From Hypsibius dujardini (Eukaryota > Tardigrada > Eutardigrada > Parachela > Hypsibiidae), in contig LRSR01012222.1 in NCBI GenBank assembly GCA_001579985.1, positions 1-45,171 of the forward strand: a stretch of 45,171 nucleotides of DNA. The letters run 5' to 3'. Both the position numbers and the translations under genes were made by a program. The notes beneath the pieces were generated by a model. That model saw only the letters and a program-made list of their open reading frames with translations. It did no database searches and was not told where the DNA came from. Of this stretch, positions 1 through 11,100 are shown in pieces; the first letter of the stretch is position 1, and every line of letters begins with the position of its first letter.

Positions 1-768
1 CAAGAAGGGACTGTTAAAAATTACATTTAACGACGTCAGATTGCTTTCTCTGACTCGAGCGGACTTTGATGGCTTCAAGGTTCTAGAGAATCCACAGCTA
101 TAAGAAGGATGCCAAATTGCAGAAATCAGTCGAGATGCCTTTTTGGGGATAGGAAAGACGTCTCCCCGATTAGGTGCCCAAATGCACATTTCGTCATAGA
201 AGTGTCGCTGACAGATATCAATCTCAGCGGCAACCTGCTGAGCAATCTTGATTGGAGTGTTCTCACACCCTTGGCTGATAATCTGTAATGTGATAACAAA
301 AAAAATTATTTCTACCTATTTAGTGAAAAAAGTCAGATTAAAAGAAAAACATCTGAATTTTGTTTTAACAACCTGTTTTGCTTTAGAACGTCATATTTTC
401 CGGGAACAATAAATCTCATCACACTTTCGAGAACCGTTCCGTTTAAAATGAGAAAAGCTAGCCGCGCGGCTCTCGGCTTAAGCCGCCTCGTCACGATCCC
501 CGGAACTGTATTGGAAAGCCTTAATACCAACTTCGCTTTGAGCATTGGGGTTATTCAGTAGAAGTCGTTTTGTGCAGAGACGTCGACAGGCACGTGCAGC
601 GAGCTGGCTCCCTTTATTGCCTGGATGAGGACGAACCGGCAGACCGAAGCTGTGCAAGACCCAATGCGCTCTAGTCCGGAACCGGTTTATCTGACAAAAT
701 GTTGCGGCACTCCGCAGTTTCCATCGATCATCGACCTGTTTAAGTCTTCATCAAGTCTATCTCATTAG
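1..768 (+). pseudogene. decayed copy of the neighbouring LRR gene
   Basis: Two blocks match the two exons of the LRR gene at 1646-3588. Block 1 (about 2-284) reads KKGLLKITFNDVRLL and later LSGNLLSNLDWSVLTPLADN, matching the LRR stretch just before that gene's intron, and is followed by a GTAATG donor at 285. Block 2 starts after a TTTAG acceptor near 386 and carries the final LRR and the capping region (APFIAWMRTNRQ, then FPSIIDLFK). An in-frame TAA (101-103), a frameshift before 215, another near 405 and a stop near 559 break the reading frame. The GPI-type tail of the neighbour is absent. It lies head-to-tail with the intact gene, so a tandem duplicate that decayed is the simplest reading. 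The 5' part is cut by the window edge. Sequencing indels could account for some breaks, but the in-frame stops suggest true decay. Confidence 0.68.
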
Positions 769-948
769 AACATTTTATTGGCCCTAGTTCTAACATTAAA
801 CAGACCAAAACAACATAAAAATAAATGAATGAAGGAATTGTATTCGGACACAATGATTAAGAACTTTTAAGGGGCTTTTATTTTGACGTAGTTTTCAGTT
901 GGAGATTTATCGAGCAATTTCCACCAAGCCCGTGTTTATACAACTGCC
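769..948. other. short AT-rich spacer
   Basis: Sequence following the decayed LRR copy. It contains an AATAAA-like hexamer (near 820-830) that could have served as that copy's polyadenylation signal. No coding signal seen. Confidence 0.35.
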
Positions 949-1068
949 AGACAAACAGACAGACAGACAAACAGACAGACAGGCAAATAGACAGACAGGC
1001 AAACACACAGACAGACACACAGACACACAAACAGACACACAGACACAGACACAGACACAGACACAGAC

Positions 1069-1106
<38 letters not shown>
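949..1106. repeat. CAGA/CACAGA microsatellite
   Basis: About 158 bp of CAGA tetranucleotides interleaved with ACAGAC hexamers. The open frames across it on both strands are low-complexity products of the repeat and not genes. Confidence 0.95.
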
Positions 1107-1645
1107 GAGCACAACCCGTATCGGTAGGTAACTCCTTAATTTTTGGTTTAGTCGGTGGACGGACTGTCTTCATAATTGATTGGCTTATTGTTCTGACTTC
1201 ATTACGGGCACAAGTGTAACTATATAATTCAAGTTATATCGAATTTAATTAAGCGAGTTTATTGTTACTGCATACGTATACGTACTAAATTAATGAATTA
1301 TCACTTCTCAGAATACTGATGCCTTCTTGTGCACACCAAAAAAATAACACCCGCCGTAAGGATGGATCAACCAACTTTTCAATGACTTTGACTGGCCAGA
1401 CAGCCGCAAAACTCGCTCCACCACTGCATCGAGACATCTAATTAAATCAGAAAATTGAGCAAGCAGTGATGTGACTCGGAACATTTGTTCCCATACACAT
1501 GAGATAATTATGCAACTCATACACGTGAGATAATTGTGCAAATCAGCGCCAGTCTGTGAATAATAAGTTCGCTGAGCACTCCGGCAGGCAGAGCGACGTC
1601 TTTATGTCTGTTTTCATCTCACACACTCCCGCTGCGCGTTTTACA
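1107..1645. other. intergenic, upstream of the LRR gene
   Basis: No coding exon recognised. Just upstream of the LRR gene a short direct repeat (CTCATACACGTGAGATAATT and a close copy, about 1498-1535) lies about 110-150 bp before the first ATG and could be part of its promoter or 5' UTR. That role is inference. Confidence 0.35.
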
Positions 1646-3588
1646 ATGCTCAACACACTCGTCTACTGCGTTCTCACGGTATTCCACGGCCTAGCGCTGA
1701 TCTCGTCCATCTCACACGCCGTGGACCTCATCCTGCCCAACGTGAGATGCAGCAACATTGGCGAGTCAACTGTCTACACCAACTGCCACGGATCCGATGG
1801 CAACTTCACGCCCTACATCCTCCCGGACACCTTCAACGTGGACGCTCTCCATCCCCGAGTGAAAACTCTTCTCATCCGAAGGGTCGACGTGAAGAAAGAC
1901 TACAAACCCTTCCCTGCGAGGGAGCTGCTGCAGGAACTGACCATATCGAAGGGTAATCTCGCGCTTTATGATATTCGTTTTCCGTTGAACGGACTGCTGA
2001 TTCACGTGAAGAGGCGCATTGTTACGTTGCGCCTGTCTGAAGTGAAGCTTCAGACACTCACCGAGCAGGACTTCCAAGGGTTTGAGGCTCTGGAGACGTT
2101 GAGCCTGGTCTCTTGTCACATTGCATCCATCAGTGTGTCCGCGTTTGTGGGAATGAATTCCAATGCGGTTCCGTTGAGTTCGGCTGCCACAATTCCCAAC
2201 TCACACTTAAGGACCTTGGCTATTTCCTGGAATCGATTAACTAGCCTCGACTGGAGCTTCCTAAAACCAATCGCGGAATCCATTACTGTGAGTCGATGAA
2301 TTCAAATACAAGAGCGTTCAATTGCATGACTCATAAGTCATGTGATTATACTCCCCCTGGCTAGAATAATTCTATCGCCAGACATTCACTCTGTAAACCA
2401 CATTTCCCTCCCGATCGAAGTGGAATTTTTTTCAAAAACACCTGTCCATAAATCGAAATTTTACATTTTGAGTCTCGAGCTGGAAATCACATTCGCGGTT
2501 TCAGTAAAAAAAAAGAATAAAAACTCCCCGCACTACTTTGTGTTATGACCCGGGGCTTGATTGATTGATTTATCAATTGCGTTTCCGAAGTTTCAATTGT
2601 TTTGATTCCAGTCACTGTAAAAATGTTTGATTCCAACATTTTTTTACATTCATCCACTCCAAATTCAATTTAAATCCGACTGAAATTAGCGGAATATTTT
2701 TTAAATGCCAGGGGGCGGAGCTATGAACTATTTTCCATCCAAGCTTCCGAGTGACCCATAGCTCCGCCCCCTGGCCCCTAAATAAGATGTGGAAAGAAGC
2801 TGAAGTTTAACTTTTTTCTTTAATTTTTAAATTCTGCGCGAATGGGCGTGGCAAAATTTGTCTCGAAAGCATTGCAAAATCCGGTAGTGCACAAACCGTA
2901 AACTGGACAGACGAACGGATTATATTCCGCAAAGTCCGTCTACCTATCGGTCTGAGGGTCCACTACCTATCGGTCTGAGGGTCCGTGTGTAAGACGAAGC
3001 CTCCGGACAGAACAAAACGTGAACATGCAAAACCGCCACTCATATGCGTCGAGATAATTATTCTTACTGGGACTACATAAAAACTTGCATGAAAATGGTG
3101 TCATGCTTTGTCCCTTGCAGAATATCGACCTCGCAGGCAATGGTCTGAACATTGTCAAAGTATCGAGGTCCAGTCCGTTTACTCTAAGCCGAGCAACTTC
3201 TGTGGACCTTTCCTCGAATGAACTGGAAACCATTCCGACGTCCATTCTGGAGACCTTTAACGCCAGCTTGAATCCGCAACTTGCGTACGTACAGAAACGA
3301 CCATTCTGCCAGAAATTTACGCGGTGTTCGTGCTGGGAGCTGAAACCGTTTGTCGCGTGGCTCAAGCAGAACAGCCAGATCGAACCGAGTCGGATCGGCG
3401 GTCAGCTGCAGTGCGGCAAGAACGACTTTGATGATAATATACCGAAGCAATTTCCAACCCTGTTAGACCTGTACCGGCCGCCTCATGATCCTCGTTTCTC
3501 ATCAAGTTGCGCCAGAGTCTTCAACAGTCTCACGCTAAGCCTTGTACTTTCATTCTGCCCTGTCATTTTCAGCTCATATTTTTGGTGA
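1646..3588 (+). CDS. secreted, probably GPI-anchored LRR protein
   Basis: Two exons, 1646-2287 and 3121-3588, joined in phase 0 at a GTGAGT donor and a TTGCAG acceptor, giving about 369 residues. I chose the ATG at 1646 because it begins a clean signal peptide (MLNTLVYCVLTVFHGLALIS, cleavage near SHA/VD); an in-frame ATG at 1604 would add 14 residues. A Cys-containing N-terminal cap (VRCSNIGESTVYTNC) precedes irregular leucine-rich repeats, including LRTLAISWNRLTSLDW, then IDLAGNGLNIV at the start of exon 2 and VDLSSNELETIP. A Cys cap follows (CQKFTRCSCW ... LQCGK). The C-terminus is a Ser-rich stretch followed by a hydrophobic run to the stop, as in GPI-anchor signals. The irregular repeats recall the large arthropod LRR family that includes the Oplophorus luciferase non-catalytic subunit; that link is only an impression. 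Likely role: cell-surface binding. A decayed tandem copy lies upstream. Confidence 0.78.
2708..2774. repeat. perfect 18-bp inverted repeat in LRR intron
   Basis: CCAGGGGGCGGAGCTATG (2708-2725) and its exact reverse complement (2757-2774) are separated by 31 bp. A related half (CAGGGAGCGGAGCTATG) occurs near 34544, and the AT-rich sequence just before it (CCAAATTCAATTT at 2659) recurs near 22212, with looser versions near 35002 and 35172. This suggests a small dispersed foldback element family. Confidence 0.7.
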
Positions 3589-3992
3589 ATGAAAAAAAAC
3601 GATGTTGGACCTCACTGCAGTTAATAGTCATATATAAGAAAACCGAAGACTGCTGGAACCCTTTCTCATAATAGAAACGAACAATCGGACTCGGTCTCTT
3701 CTCTGGCATTCTGTGCAGAACATAATCCTTCAACATAATCGTTCACTCTCTTAGTTTAGTGTTTTGTAGCAATCGCAATGTGTGTGTGTGGCGCGGGCAC
3801 TGCCGTCGAACACACACACAGCTGACTTCAACGCCACCGGCGCCGTATCATCTGCAGTACGACGGCTATGATCAAGATACGCCCTATTTCAGTCTAGTTA
3901 ACTATTTTGTACTCATGTGTGTGGATGTTCTCTTGTTCCTATTGGTTCTTCGTGGCTGAACCGCCACTATTTAGTCTGGTTCTCTCCCTATT
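3589..3992. other. intergenic after LRR gene
   Basis: 3' flank of the LRR gene. No exon recognised. A short GT/CA-rich stretch lies at 3779-3822. Confidence 0.4.
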
Positions 3993-4148
3993 TGTACACA
4001 CGTGACAAACGTACAAACGTACACACGTGACAAACGTACACACGTACACACGTGACAAACGTACAAACGTACACACGTACACACGTACACACGTGACAAA
4101 CGTACACACGTACACACGTGACAAACGTACACACGTACACACGTGACA
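3993..4148. repeat. ACGTACACACGTGACAA minisatellite
   Basis: Repeated units built from ACGTACACACGT and GTGACAAACGT fill this block. The frames across it are repeat artefacts. Its right edge merges with an inverted pair of a roughly 35-bp module (about 4138-4172 and 4226-4260) containing AATTCGGTCAGCGCAAG. A further direct copy of the module lies at 5679-5729. Confidence 0.85.
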
Positions 4149-4631
4149 AAAACCTTGCGCTAACCGAATAAAGCCATTACACTCGTTCGACGCATGACTG
4201 TGGTACACTTCCGCGAGTTAATGTGCTCAATTCGGTCAGCGCAAGCTTTTTGTCATGTGTGTAGTACAGACAAAGGAACTCCCACGACGCTGAGATCAAA
4301 CCAAGCTACGGATATCCGGTAGACATGGACCGAGGTCTTGCTTCTATCCGTCCCAAAGACGATCAAATTAAAAACATTTCCCACAGTTTTAACAGCAAGG
4401 ATGATCGGGAACGGTGCTATTGGTTGCCAGTTGCAACTGGGTATGCTATCGTTGTTCATACTTCGATGCTATCACGAAACGCCCTAAGCACAAAATAAAA
4501 TTAAGACACCAAGAAATAAGAATATCACGAAAAAAGTTTAACAAATTAAGCGAGAAGAACACGTGGCAATGCTTCACTGAAGAATACATTCAGTGCGATT
4601 GAAAACCATACCTTTCTATAGTATGAGGTTA

Positions 4632-5012
4632 GGATGGACTAGTGCCATGCCATAACCTCTAATTTGAGTGAAGTTCTTCGAGCAGGTATATGCACTAAAG
4701 GAAGTATGAGGTGAAATCTGTATTTCGGCTCACCATCCAAACCGCTTTAAATCGGTTCACTTATGGGTTTCTCTTCAATGGCAGGCGCTTGATTGTTTGA
4801 TTTCCAGAAGTGCTGTAGTATATGAGGATATAGTACAGACAATCAAACAATCAATTATATGCCATCAAAGGGAAACTTTTGAGTGAGCCGATTTAAAAGC
4901 GGTTTGGATGGCGAGCCGAAATACAGATTTTACCAAATACTTCCCACAGTGCATATACCTGCTTGTTAAACTTCACCCGAATTAGAGGTTATGGCATGGC
5001 ACTAGTCCATCA
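4632..5012. mobile_element. MITE-like foldback element flanked by TA
   Basis: Long imperfect inverted repeat. The outer 32 bp are a perfect match (the GATGGACTAGTGCCATGCC side at 4633 pairs with 4980-5011), and similarity continues inwards for about 150 bp per arm. TA dinucleotides flank both ends (4630-4631 and 5013-5014), as expected for Tc1/mariner-type insertion. The loop contains TTGATTGTTTGA and its near complement. No transposase. Confidence 0.8.
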
Positions 5013-5257
5013 TAAACGGAACGATTTGACCGGTTTTTCCTCAACTTCCGCGGACTTTTCTAGAAGCTTCATTTATGAGAGGGTATCAACGCTTGTGATC
5101 CAGGGGCAGTCTCATGATATTGGTTTGTAACTGTTAAGAATCAACAATTCTCGGCTACTGTCTGCAAGAGCAAACTAACGGTTCAGAGGCTGTTTTTATA
5201 CAAGAACGACTGGGCATCTCTCTTTTTTTCCAATTTGCGAAAACAGACACTTTCAAC

Positions 5258-8032
5258 ATGGAACGCCTTTCCATCTGGAGTGGAAATCTAATCTTGCTAC
5301 TGCATTTGAGCTGCCTGGAGAGCCGGTCAGATTTAGGACATTCAGAGGTGAGGCAGAATGTCGACGGAAAAGATTGCCGACCCTTCGTTCAACATTCTCG
5401 TGGGATAAGCGAGTTCCATGGCTCTGGTGTGAGACGGCGTTCGATTGAAGGTCCCGGAAAGACAGAACCACGGCATTACTCTGAGGAGGACGTTGAAAAC
5501 CATGAGAATAGCACTAAGCCGCCACTGGAGGTGTATACTGGTACGTATTCTGCATTGATTGGTGGGATTTTTGTGCCTTTATTCAAATGTTCTGCAGTCC
5601 GTAATGCGGGATACGGAAGCGCTCCCCGAGGCGGACTGTCCGGTTCCAAACTCGGATGATAACAGACGGCACACAGCCGCGAGTTAAAGTGCTTAATTCG
5701 GTCAGCGTAAGGGTTTTGCCACGTGTGTACATGTATACTTTGGTTTATCGTGATGTATCGTGATACAAGGTCGCTGCTGCTAAGTTGTAGATACGGTAGA
5801 AGGGATGGTCCGTATCAGTATTGTTGGATCACGCCCAACAACAACTTGAATCATTAGTACCTTGATTAGTAAGTAACCCTATTTACCCTTTTAAGCATAT
5901 TCTGCTGCTGCAGCTAATTACTTGTAATTTTAATTACATAATTCTGATGTATGTGCTATTTACTTTCATTTCTATAGTTGACACTTTACTATTTAATCAT
6001 GTGTTTTATTAGTCCTAGAGGCAGTTTTACTTCCTCTTTCCTTTCCTCCAGTCTTCTTCTCTCCTTATATCTACTTTCAGTCTTATAATCTTGTTAACTA
6101 CCCAACTTCCGGTTGGTATACTTAACAGTATATAAGTTCTTAGTTTTTCTCCTGTCTGAACTTTAGTTTGATGAATCTCTGGCCGCGTCCGATGAGTGCT
6201 ATTCCATCCACCACTACCGTATTCCCCCGATCTCAAGGGACACTTTTTTGCCCTATCAGTTAATTTGATCCACCCCGGATCTTATCTGTTCATCACCGCT
6301 TGCTATTGTTTACCTACAATCAATCGATCAATCGATTCAATGTGTGCGTCAAGAAATCCCGCTTAATCAATCAATCAATCGCTGCCAAGTTGGGCTTAGA
6401 TTTCAACCAATCACGACACAGTGAATCCGATTGAACAGTCAGCCGATGACTGGAGGGGGTGGGGCTTAACTGTCCCTTGAGATCGGGGGAATACGGTACA
6501 CGTACAACCACAGTTACGCGTAGGCGTAAGATGTGTGTGGTAGTGTCTGTGCATTGAATCGTTGATTGTAGTTACGTTCTAGTTATTCGCCTTTTAAATG
6601 TTTGCTCTAACTGGTTTTAGCCGTTTCAAGACCCCTTTGTGTTCGGGTATTCACATGGCGCTAAGGAAATAAACCTTAACCCTTGCGCGAACCCATGCCC
6701 TCATTATCTATGGGAAATTAGCAGCCGAAGTATTGTAACCTCAATCTTACAGGAAAATGAGACCACTCTGGACGGCGAATTTATTTATATCTGTTTGCTG
6801 TTACGGATGCACTGTTGCCTGGTTTCTTCGATTCCATCGAGAAAATCGGCAGAAAGCTAGAATTAATATTTTAAATTAAATAAAAACTGACCAGTGTTAC
6901 TATATAGAGGGCGCTGTCTATGTTACTGAAACATGTACTAATTGATTATTCGATTTCGAGCGGACTGATCGATTGAATAAACGCAGACACATTTTATTAA
7001 TTGATTAATTTACAGAGACGGTAACATAGACAGCGCCCCCTATATACCACCATTAGTCAGTTTTTATTTGTTTAAAAATAGTAGTTCTCGTTTTCTGCCA
7101 ATTTTCTTGATGGAATCAAAGAGACCAGGCAAGAGTGCATCGGTAACAACAAAGATATAAAGGATTTTGCCATCCAGAGTGATTTCGTTTCCTTGTTAGC
7201 AGTAAAACTTCCTATCCTATTGATTGGTTGATTAGCGGGTTCCAATTTTCAGTTTTTTTGCTTCTCGCTCGACACCAGTTGAAATAATTCGATTGGCATC
7301 GGACATTTTTGTGTGGATGTGCGGGGATGGAGCTATGGATCGTTCTCGAGCGGCCTCGAGCGTGGCCGGAAAATAAAGATATCCAAGCGATACGTTGATT
7401 GATATTTGAGAGTACATGCTTCGCTTCACCCATTGGAATCCAAAACAGATTCTGCTAATGCCATTCGATTGCAAACTGAATTTAGAGCTGGATCATGTCA
7501 GAAACCGTGAAATCAAACCTCATAAAAAATTGCCGTTTTTCAAGTGAAAGTTACTGGCAGGAAAAATGGAATCATCCAGCAAATTTTCGTCTTTTCTGTT
7601 TTGCGCGTCACAGACCTCACACTCTATGAATATGGCAGTCTAACACGCCCATCGCTGGCTGCTGATTGAGTTGAACATGACGCCATGATGTCATGCTGAA
7701 CGCAGCAGTGTATCCACCGTGCAGGGTTTCGGCTAGACAATCTCCAGTTTAACGGTTATTATGAAGGCCAGCTGAACAGCATCAAAACTGTCTCCCCCGT
7801 TCCTGTCGAGACACCGTTCGAACTCAAGTTAATACCGTGCTGTGGTGCCTGTCCTCAGACCATTGCACGTACAGAAGAACAATCGCCATGGCTATCTCCT
7901 TCAGAAACTCTTGTTTCCGAAAATGCAAGTCAAAAAGGTATCCGTACACGGACGGACCGAACGACCAGACGATGGTCAGTTTATCTGACATATTCGGGCA
8001 CATATCTCAGAGAAGATAACACTTTAGCGTAA
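5258..8032 (+). CDS. small secreted protein of unknown family (2 exons)
   Basis: Exon 1, 5258-5540, opens with ATG and a good signal peptide (MERLSIWSGNLILLLHLSCL) and ends at a GTACGT donor in phase 1. The best partner exon is 7725-8032: it follows a CCGTGCAG acceptor, starts in the matching phase (GG TTT CGG) and stays open to TAA, giving about 196 residues. The mature part is polar and basic. Its only notable motif is a Cys cluster, IPCCGACPQ, in exon 2, plus one Cys in GKDCRPF. I do not recognise the family. The exon pairing rests on phase and coding appearance only, so an intervening exon or a different 3' end is possible. The 2.2 kb intron holds a solo LTR, a MITE and a long inverted repeat. 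The next gene starts 72 bp downstream on the same strand. Confidence 0.45.
5679..5729. repeat. dispersed ~50-bp module, direct copy
   Basis: Near-copy of 4212-4262 (both contain CCGCGAGTTAA, then AATTCGGTCAGCG, then a CACGTGTG/CATGTGTG end). An inverted partial copy is at 4138-4172. Three copies within 1.6 kb suggest a short mobile or duplicated module. Confidence 0.6.
5822..6127 (+). mobile_element. solo LTR (same family as the 3' LTR at 35470-35777)
   Basis: 306 bp running from TGTTGG to TTAACA (TG...CA ends), closely similar along its length to 14240-14523 and to the reverse complement of 35470-35777. It is flanked by a 4-bp duplication, GTAT (5818-5821 and 6128-6131). No internal retroelement sequence adjoins it, so it is a solo LTR left by recombination. 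Its polyadenylation hexamer region has decayed (TTATAATC where the relative at 14240 has CTAATAAA). Confidence 0.8.
6217..6496. mobile_element. MITE with 25-bp perfect terminal inverted repeats and TA duplication
   Basis: The ends CCGTATTCCCCCGATCTCAA and the exact complement at 6472-6496 form perfect terminal inverted repeats. TA lies at both borders (6215-6216 and 6497-6498). The interior has two arrays of AATCAATCGATCAATC type. Size, termini and TA site fit a Tc1/mariner-derived MITE. Confidence 0.85.
6752..7192. repeat. long imperfect inverted repeat (foldback element)
   Basis: Left arm 6752-6930 pairs with right arm 7010-7192. For example GAGGGCGCTGTCTATGTTAC pairs with GTAACATAGACAGCGCCCCC, and the CCACTCTGGACGGC end pairs with GCCATCCAGAGTG. 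The loop contains ATTGATT and GATCGATTGA. The short open frame on the left arm is incidental. Confidence 0.75.
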
Positions 8033-8103
8033 GTTGCAGCTGCCGGGAACATAAGAGCAGTCAATTAAACGCAGCTTTTATTTTGCATGCACATTTCTTC
8101 AAA

Positions 8104-11100
8104 ATGTCTTCTCTATTTACTGCCGTGGTTCTCGGGTTTTTGTTGTTGTGACTCCACCCATCCTGGCTATGCGGTGTCCCGGTCCGGATTGGTATTACAG
8201 GAAGGACACGAAAAAGTGCTATTTCATTTTGGGCAGCCAGAATCCCGTTAGTGCGAGCATAACGACATCCACCGAGTTCCTCGGGAAATGGTGGAAGATT
8301 GAGCTGGGATAAGGTTGTAGGCGAATGCGGAGCTAGAGGCGGCACCATATTTACTGTTCAAGATGCGCAGGAATTGGTGTGTAATATACGTGTGTCTAAT
8401 TAAGCCTTTGCCGTGACCAATAAACTCGTGAATTATTCTGGACTAACTAGAAAGTGTTTCCGATTTCCGATTTTAGAAAAAATAAAACGCTTTTTGCTCG
8501 CTATTTTATTTTCTGATCTTACCATCGTCTAGGAGTGGGTCAAAGGCAAACTGAGGGATAACAACCAAGACGGCTATTGGGTTGGTCTGACGTATCAGAA
8601 CGGCCGGTGGTACGGCTACATCTTCATCAACTACCAATCGATGCCGGGAATGTAAGTGTGACTTGGGAAGATTTTCACAGAGCAAATTCAGAATCCCTTC
8701 TCATTATGTTTTCCAGTTAATCCCGTATTAGTGATGAACAAAAAAAATAATTATTTCGTCATTGTGGTGTCACAGAAGTCTTTTTTACGAAATTTCAAAG
8801 TTTCAACTTACAGTGCAAACCTCCATTGCAAATCTATCGATTGATCGATTGATTGGTTCAGCATTCGATCAGTACAATTAATGTTCTGACATTTGAAACT
8901 TTGAAATTCCGCCACAAAAACGTCTTTGATAACACACCAGTGAGATCATTTCTTTCATCATAATTATGGGACTATCTCACAAAAAAATAGTGAGGGGAGA
9001 TTCTGAATTTGCCCTTTGAAAATGTTCCCAGGTGCGCTTCAAATATAACACTTTCTAAAAAAATTGTCAACTGATTTGAAAACCGAATTGTCAGTGAGGA
9101 TCCGCCTATCGTGAATGACACGTACACGGACGCCGAGCGACGGAAGCAACGTTTGGTGCTGAAATTTGATCGCACTCTTGGGAAGTTCAAATGGCAACAC
9201 GCCCACGAAGCCAGTTTATATTCATACATTTGCGAGGGCGATTGGTGTAAGTGTCCCTTTATCTCGCCTAGTCTAGTCTGACTTGTCTGATTAACCTACT
9301 CTAGTCTAACCTAGTCTAGTCCAATTTGGTCTAGTTAAATCTGGTTTTTTCTGGTCTATATAGACTAGTCTCGCTTAGCCTACCTAAGTCTAAGCTAGTT
9401 TCTTCTAGTCTAGTCTACGCTTGTCTTCTGACTAGCCTAGTCAAGCCCTGTCACGCTTAGTCTGATCTGGTCTAGAAAGTGCAGTTTTAGTTAATCTCAT
9501 CTAGTTTATGGCCTAAACTAGTCTTCTGACTTACCTAGTGCAGTCTAGACTATCCTAGTTTCATCTAGTGTAATGTGGTCTAGTCTAGTCTAGTCCAATT
9601 TGGTCTAGTTAAATCTGGTTTTTCCTGGTCTATCTAGACTAGTCTCGCTTAGCTTACCTTAGTCTAAGCTAGTTTCTTGTAGTCTTGTTTACGCTTATCT
9701 TCTGACTAGCCTAGTCAAGCCCTGTCACGTTTAGTCTGATCTGGTTTAGAAATTGCAGTTTTAGTTAGTCTCATCTAGTTTATGGTCTAGACTAGTCTTC
9801 TGACTTACTTAGTGCAGTCTAGACTATCCTAATTTCATCTAGGGTTATGTGGTCTAGTTCAGCCCAGCCCAGCCCAGCCCAGCCTAGTCTAGTCTAGCAA
9901 TGATATGATAAATCTTAAGTTCCTGCTGCTTCCTTTTTTACAGCTTCGAAATCGTGGTGCAGTGTGGAAGACGGATGGATCTATCGGAGTGATAACTGCT
10001 TTCGCTATACGCCAGTAGCGCAAAACTACACGACCGCTGAAAAAGACTGCCGGTGAGTGAAGAACCCACGAATCCGAAACATCACTGCAATCGCGGAGCT
10101 TTAAGCAAGTGGACATTTGCATTTAATGAATATTAAATTTTGAATAATGTCAACGTTATCCGACTGCTTCAGTTGATTACTAAAAAGGCAAAAAGGGCAG
10201 CTGATTTGCTTTAAATTTACTTCACTTTCTTTACACCGACTCACTACGCGCAATGTTAACTTTATGTTCTGCTTGTGCAGGGCTGATTCAGGGTACCTGT
10301 TCGTGCCCAGCGCCATCACAGAAGACGAGCACGTTAACGCATGGAGAGCCAACGTCGTGAAGGCCTCTTCTACCTGGCTCGGCATTTCCATTCGACCTAA
10401 GCTGAATGATACCACACCAGAGTCCATACGGTGGGCGGATGGTTCTCGAATCACATCACTGGCCGTTAACAAGTGGCTTGTAGACCCAGAAGGGATGGCA
10501 AAATATATAGGGTAGGTATCAACAGATTTCTAAAAAAAATGGTCTGGCGCCTTCTTGAGGCATTCTTTCAAGAATACTTTTTTATTGGTGGATTAGAGGT
10601 TGCTTTGACAAAACAATGGGAAAAGTAAGTTGAAAAACGATATTTTTAGAAACCTGCAGAACGGACTCGACTACTGCGACGAATACGCAAACAACAACTG
10701 GCTGTTCACGTCAAACTGCTCCGTTCGTCGCCCTTATGTCTACGAAGCGCCAAAAGGTAAAAAATTGGGTAGAATACGAGTTGAGCGACAGTATATACAT
10801 TTTAAAATTTTTAACAACCCTAGATCCAAAAACACATTCCGAATCAATTGGCATAAGCAGAATTTCGATCGGGAGTCAGGGAGCGGAATTATGCACGAAA
10901 TCTGTTTTGGATTACTTACAATGGGCGTGAAGCAATTGATAGATCGATTAACTTCATATAAGTCAAATGATGCGACCGTCTATTGATTGACTGACAACAC
11001 AATTGATTTGTGGCGATCGATTGATTGATTGTTTAATTGTCTACTTGTCTACATCCCTCGATCCAATGACGCCCCTAAACACCCATCTAGAGATGTTGCC

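Noticed and set aside
878-1219. Long open frames across the CAGA microsatellite on both strands
   Set aside because: They are translations of a simple repeat, with no domain or splice context.
3939-4208. Open frame across the ACGTACACACGT minisatellite
   Set aside because: Periodic repeat translation only; no gene signal.
8238-8272. A possible 30-bp intron in the first lectin exon (GTTAGT ... ACCGAG) that would restore the frame
   Set aside because: Too short for a normal animal intron and no branch or pyrimidine tract; a one-base indel is more likely.
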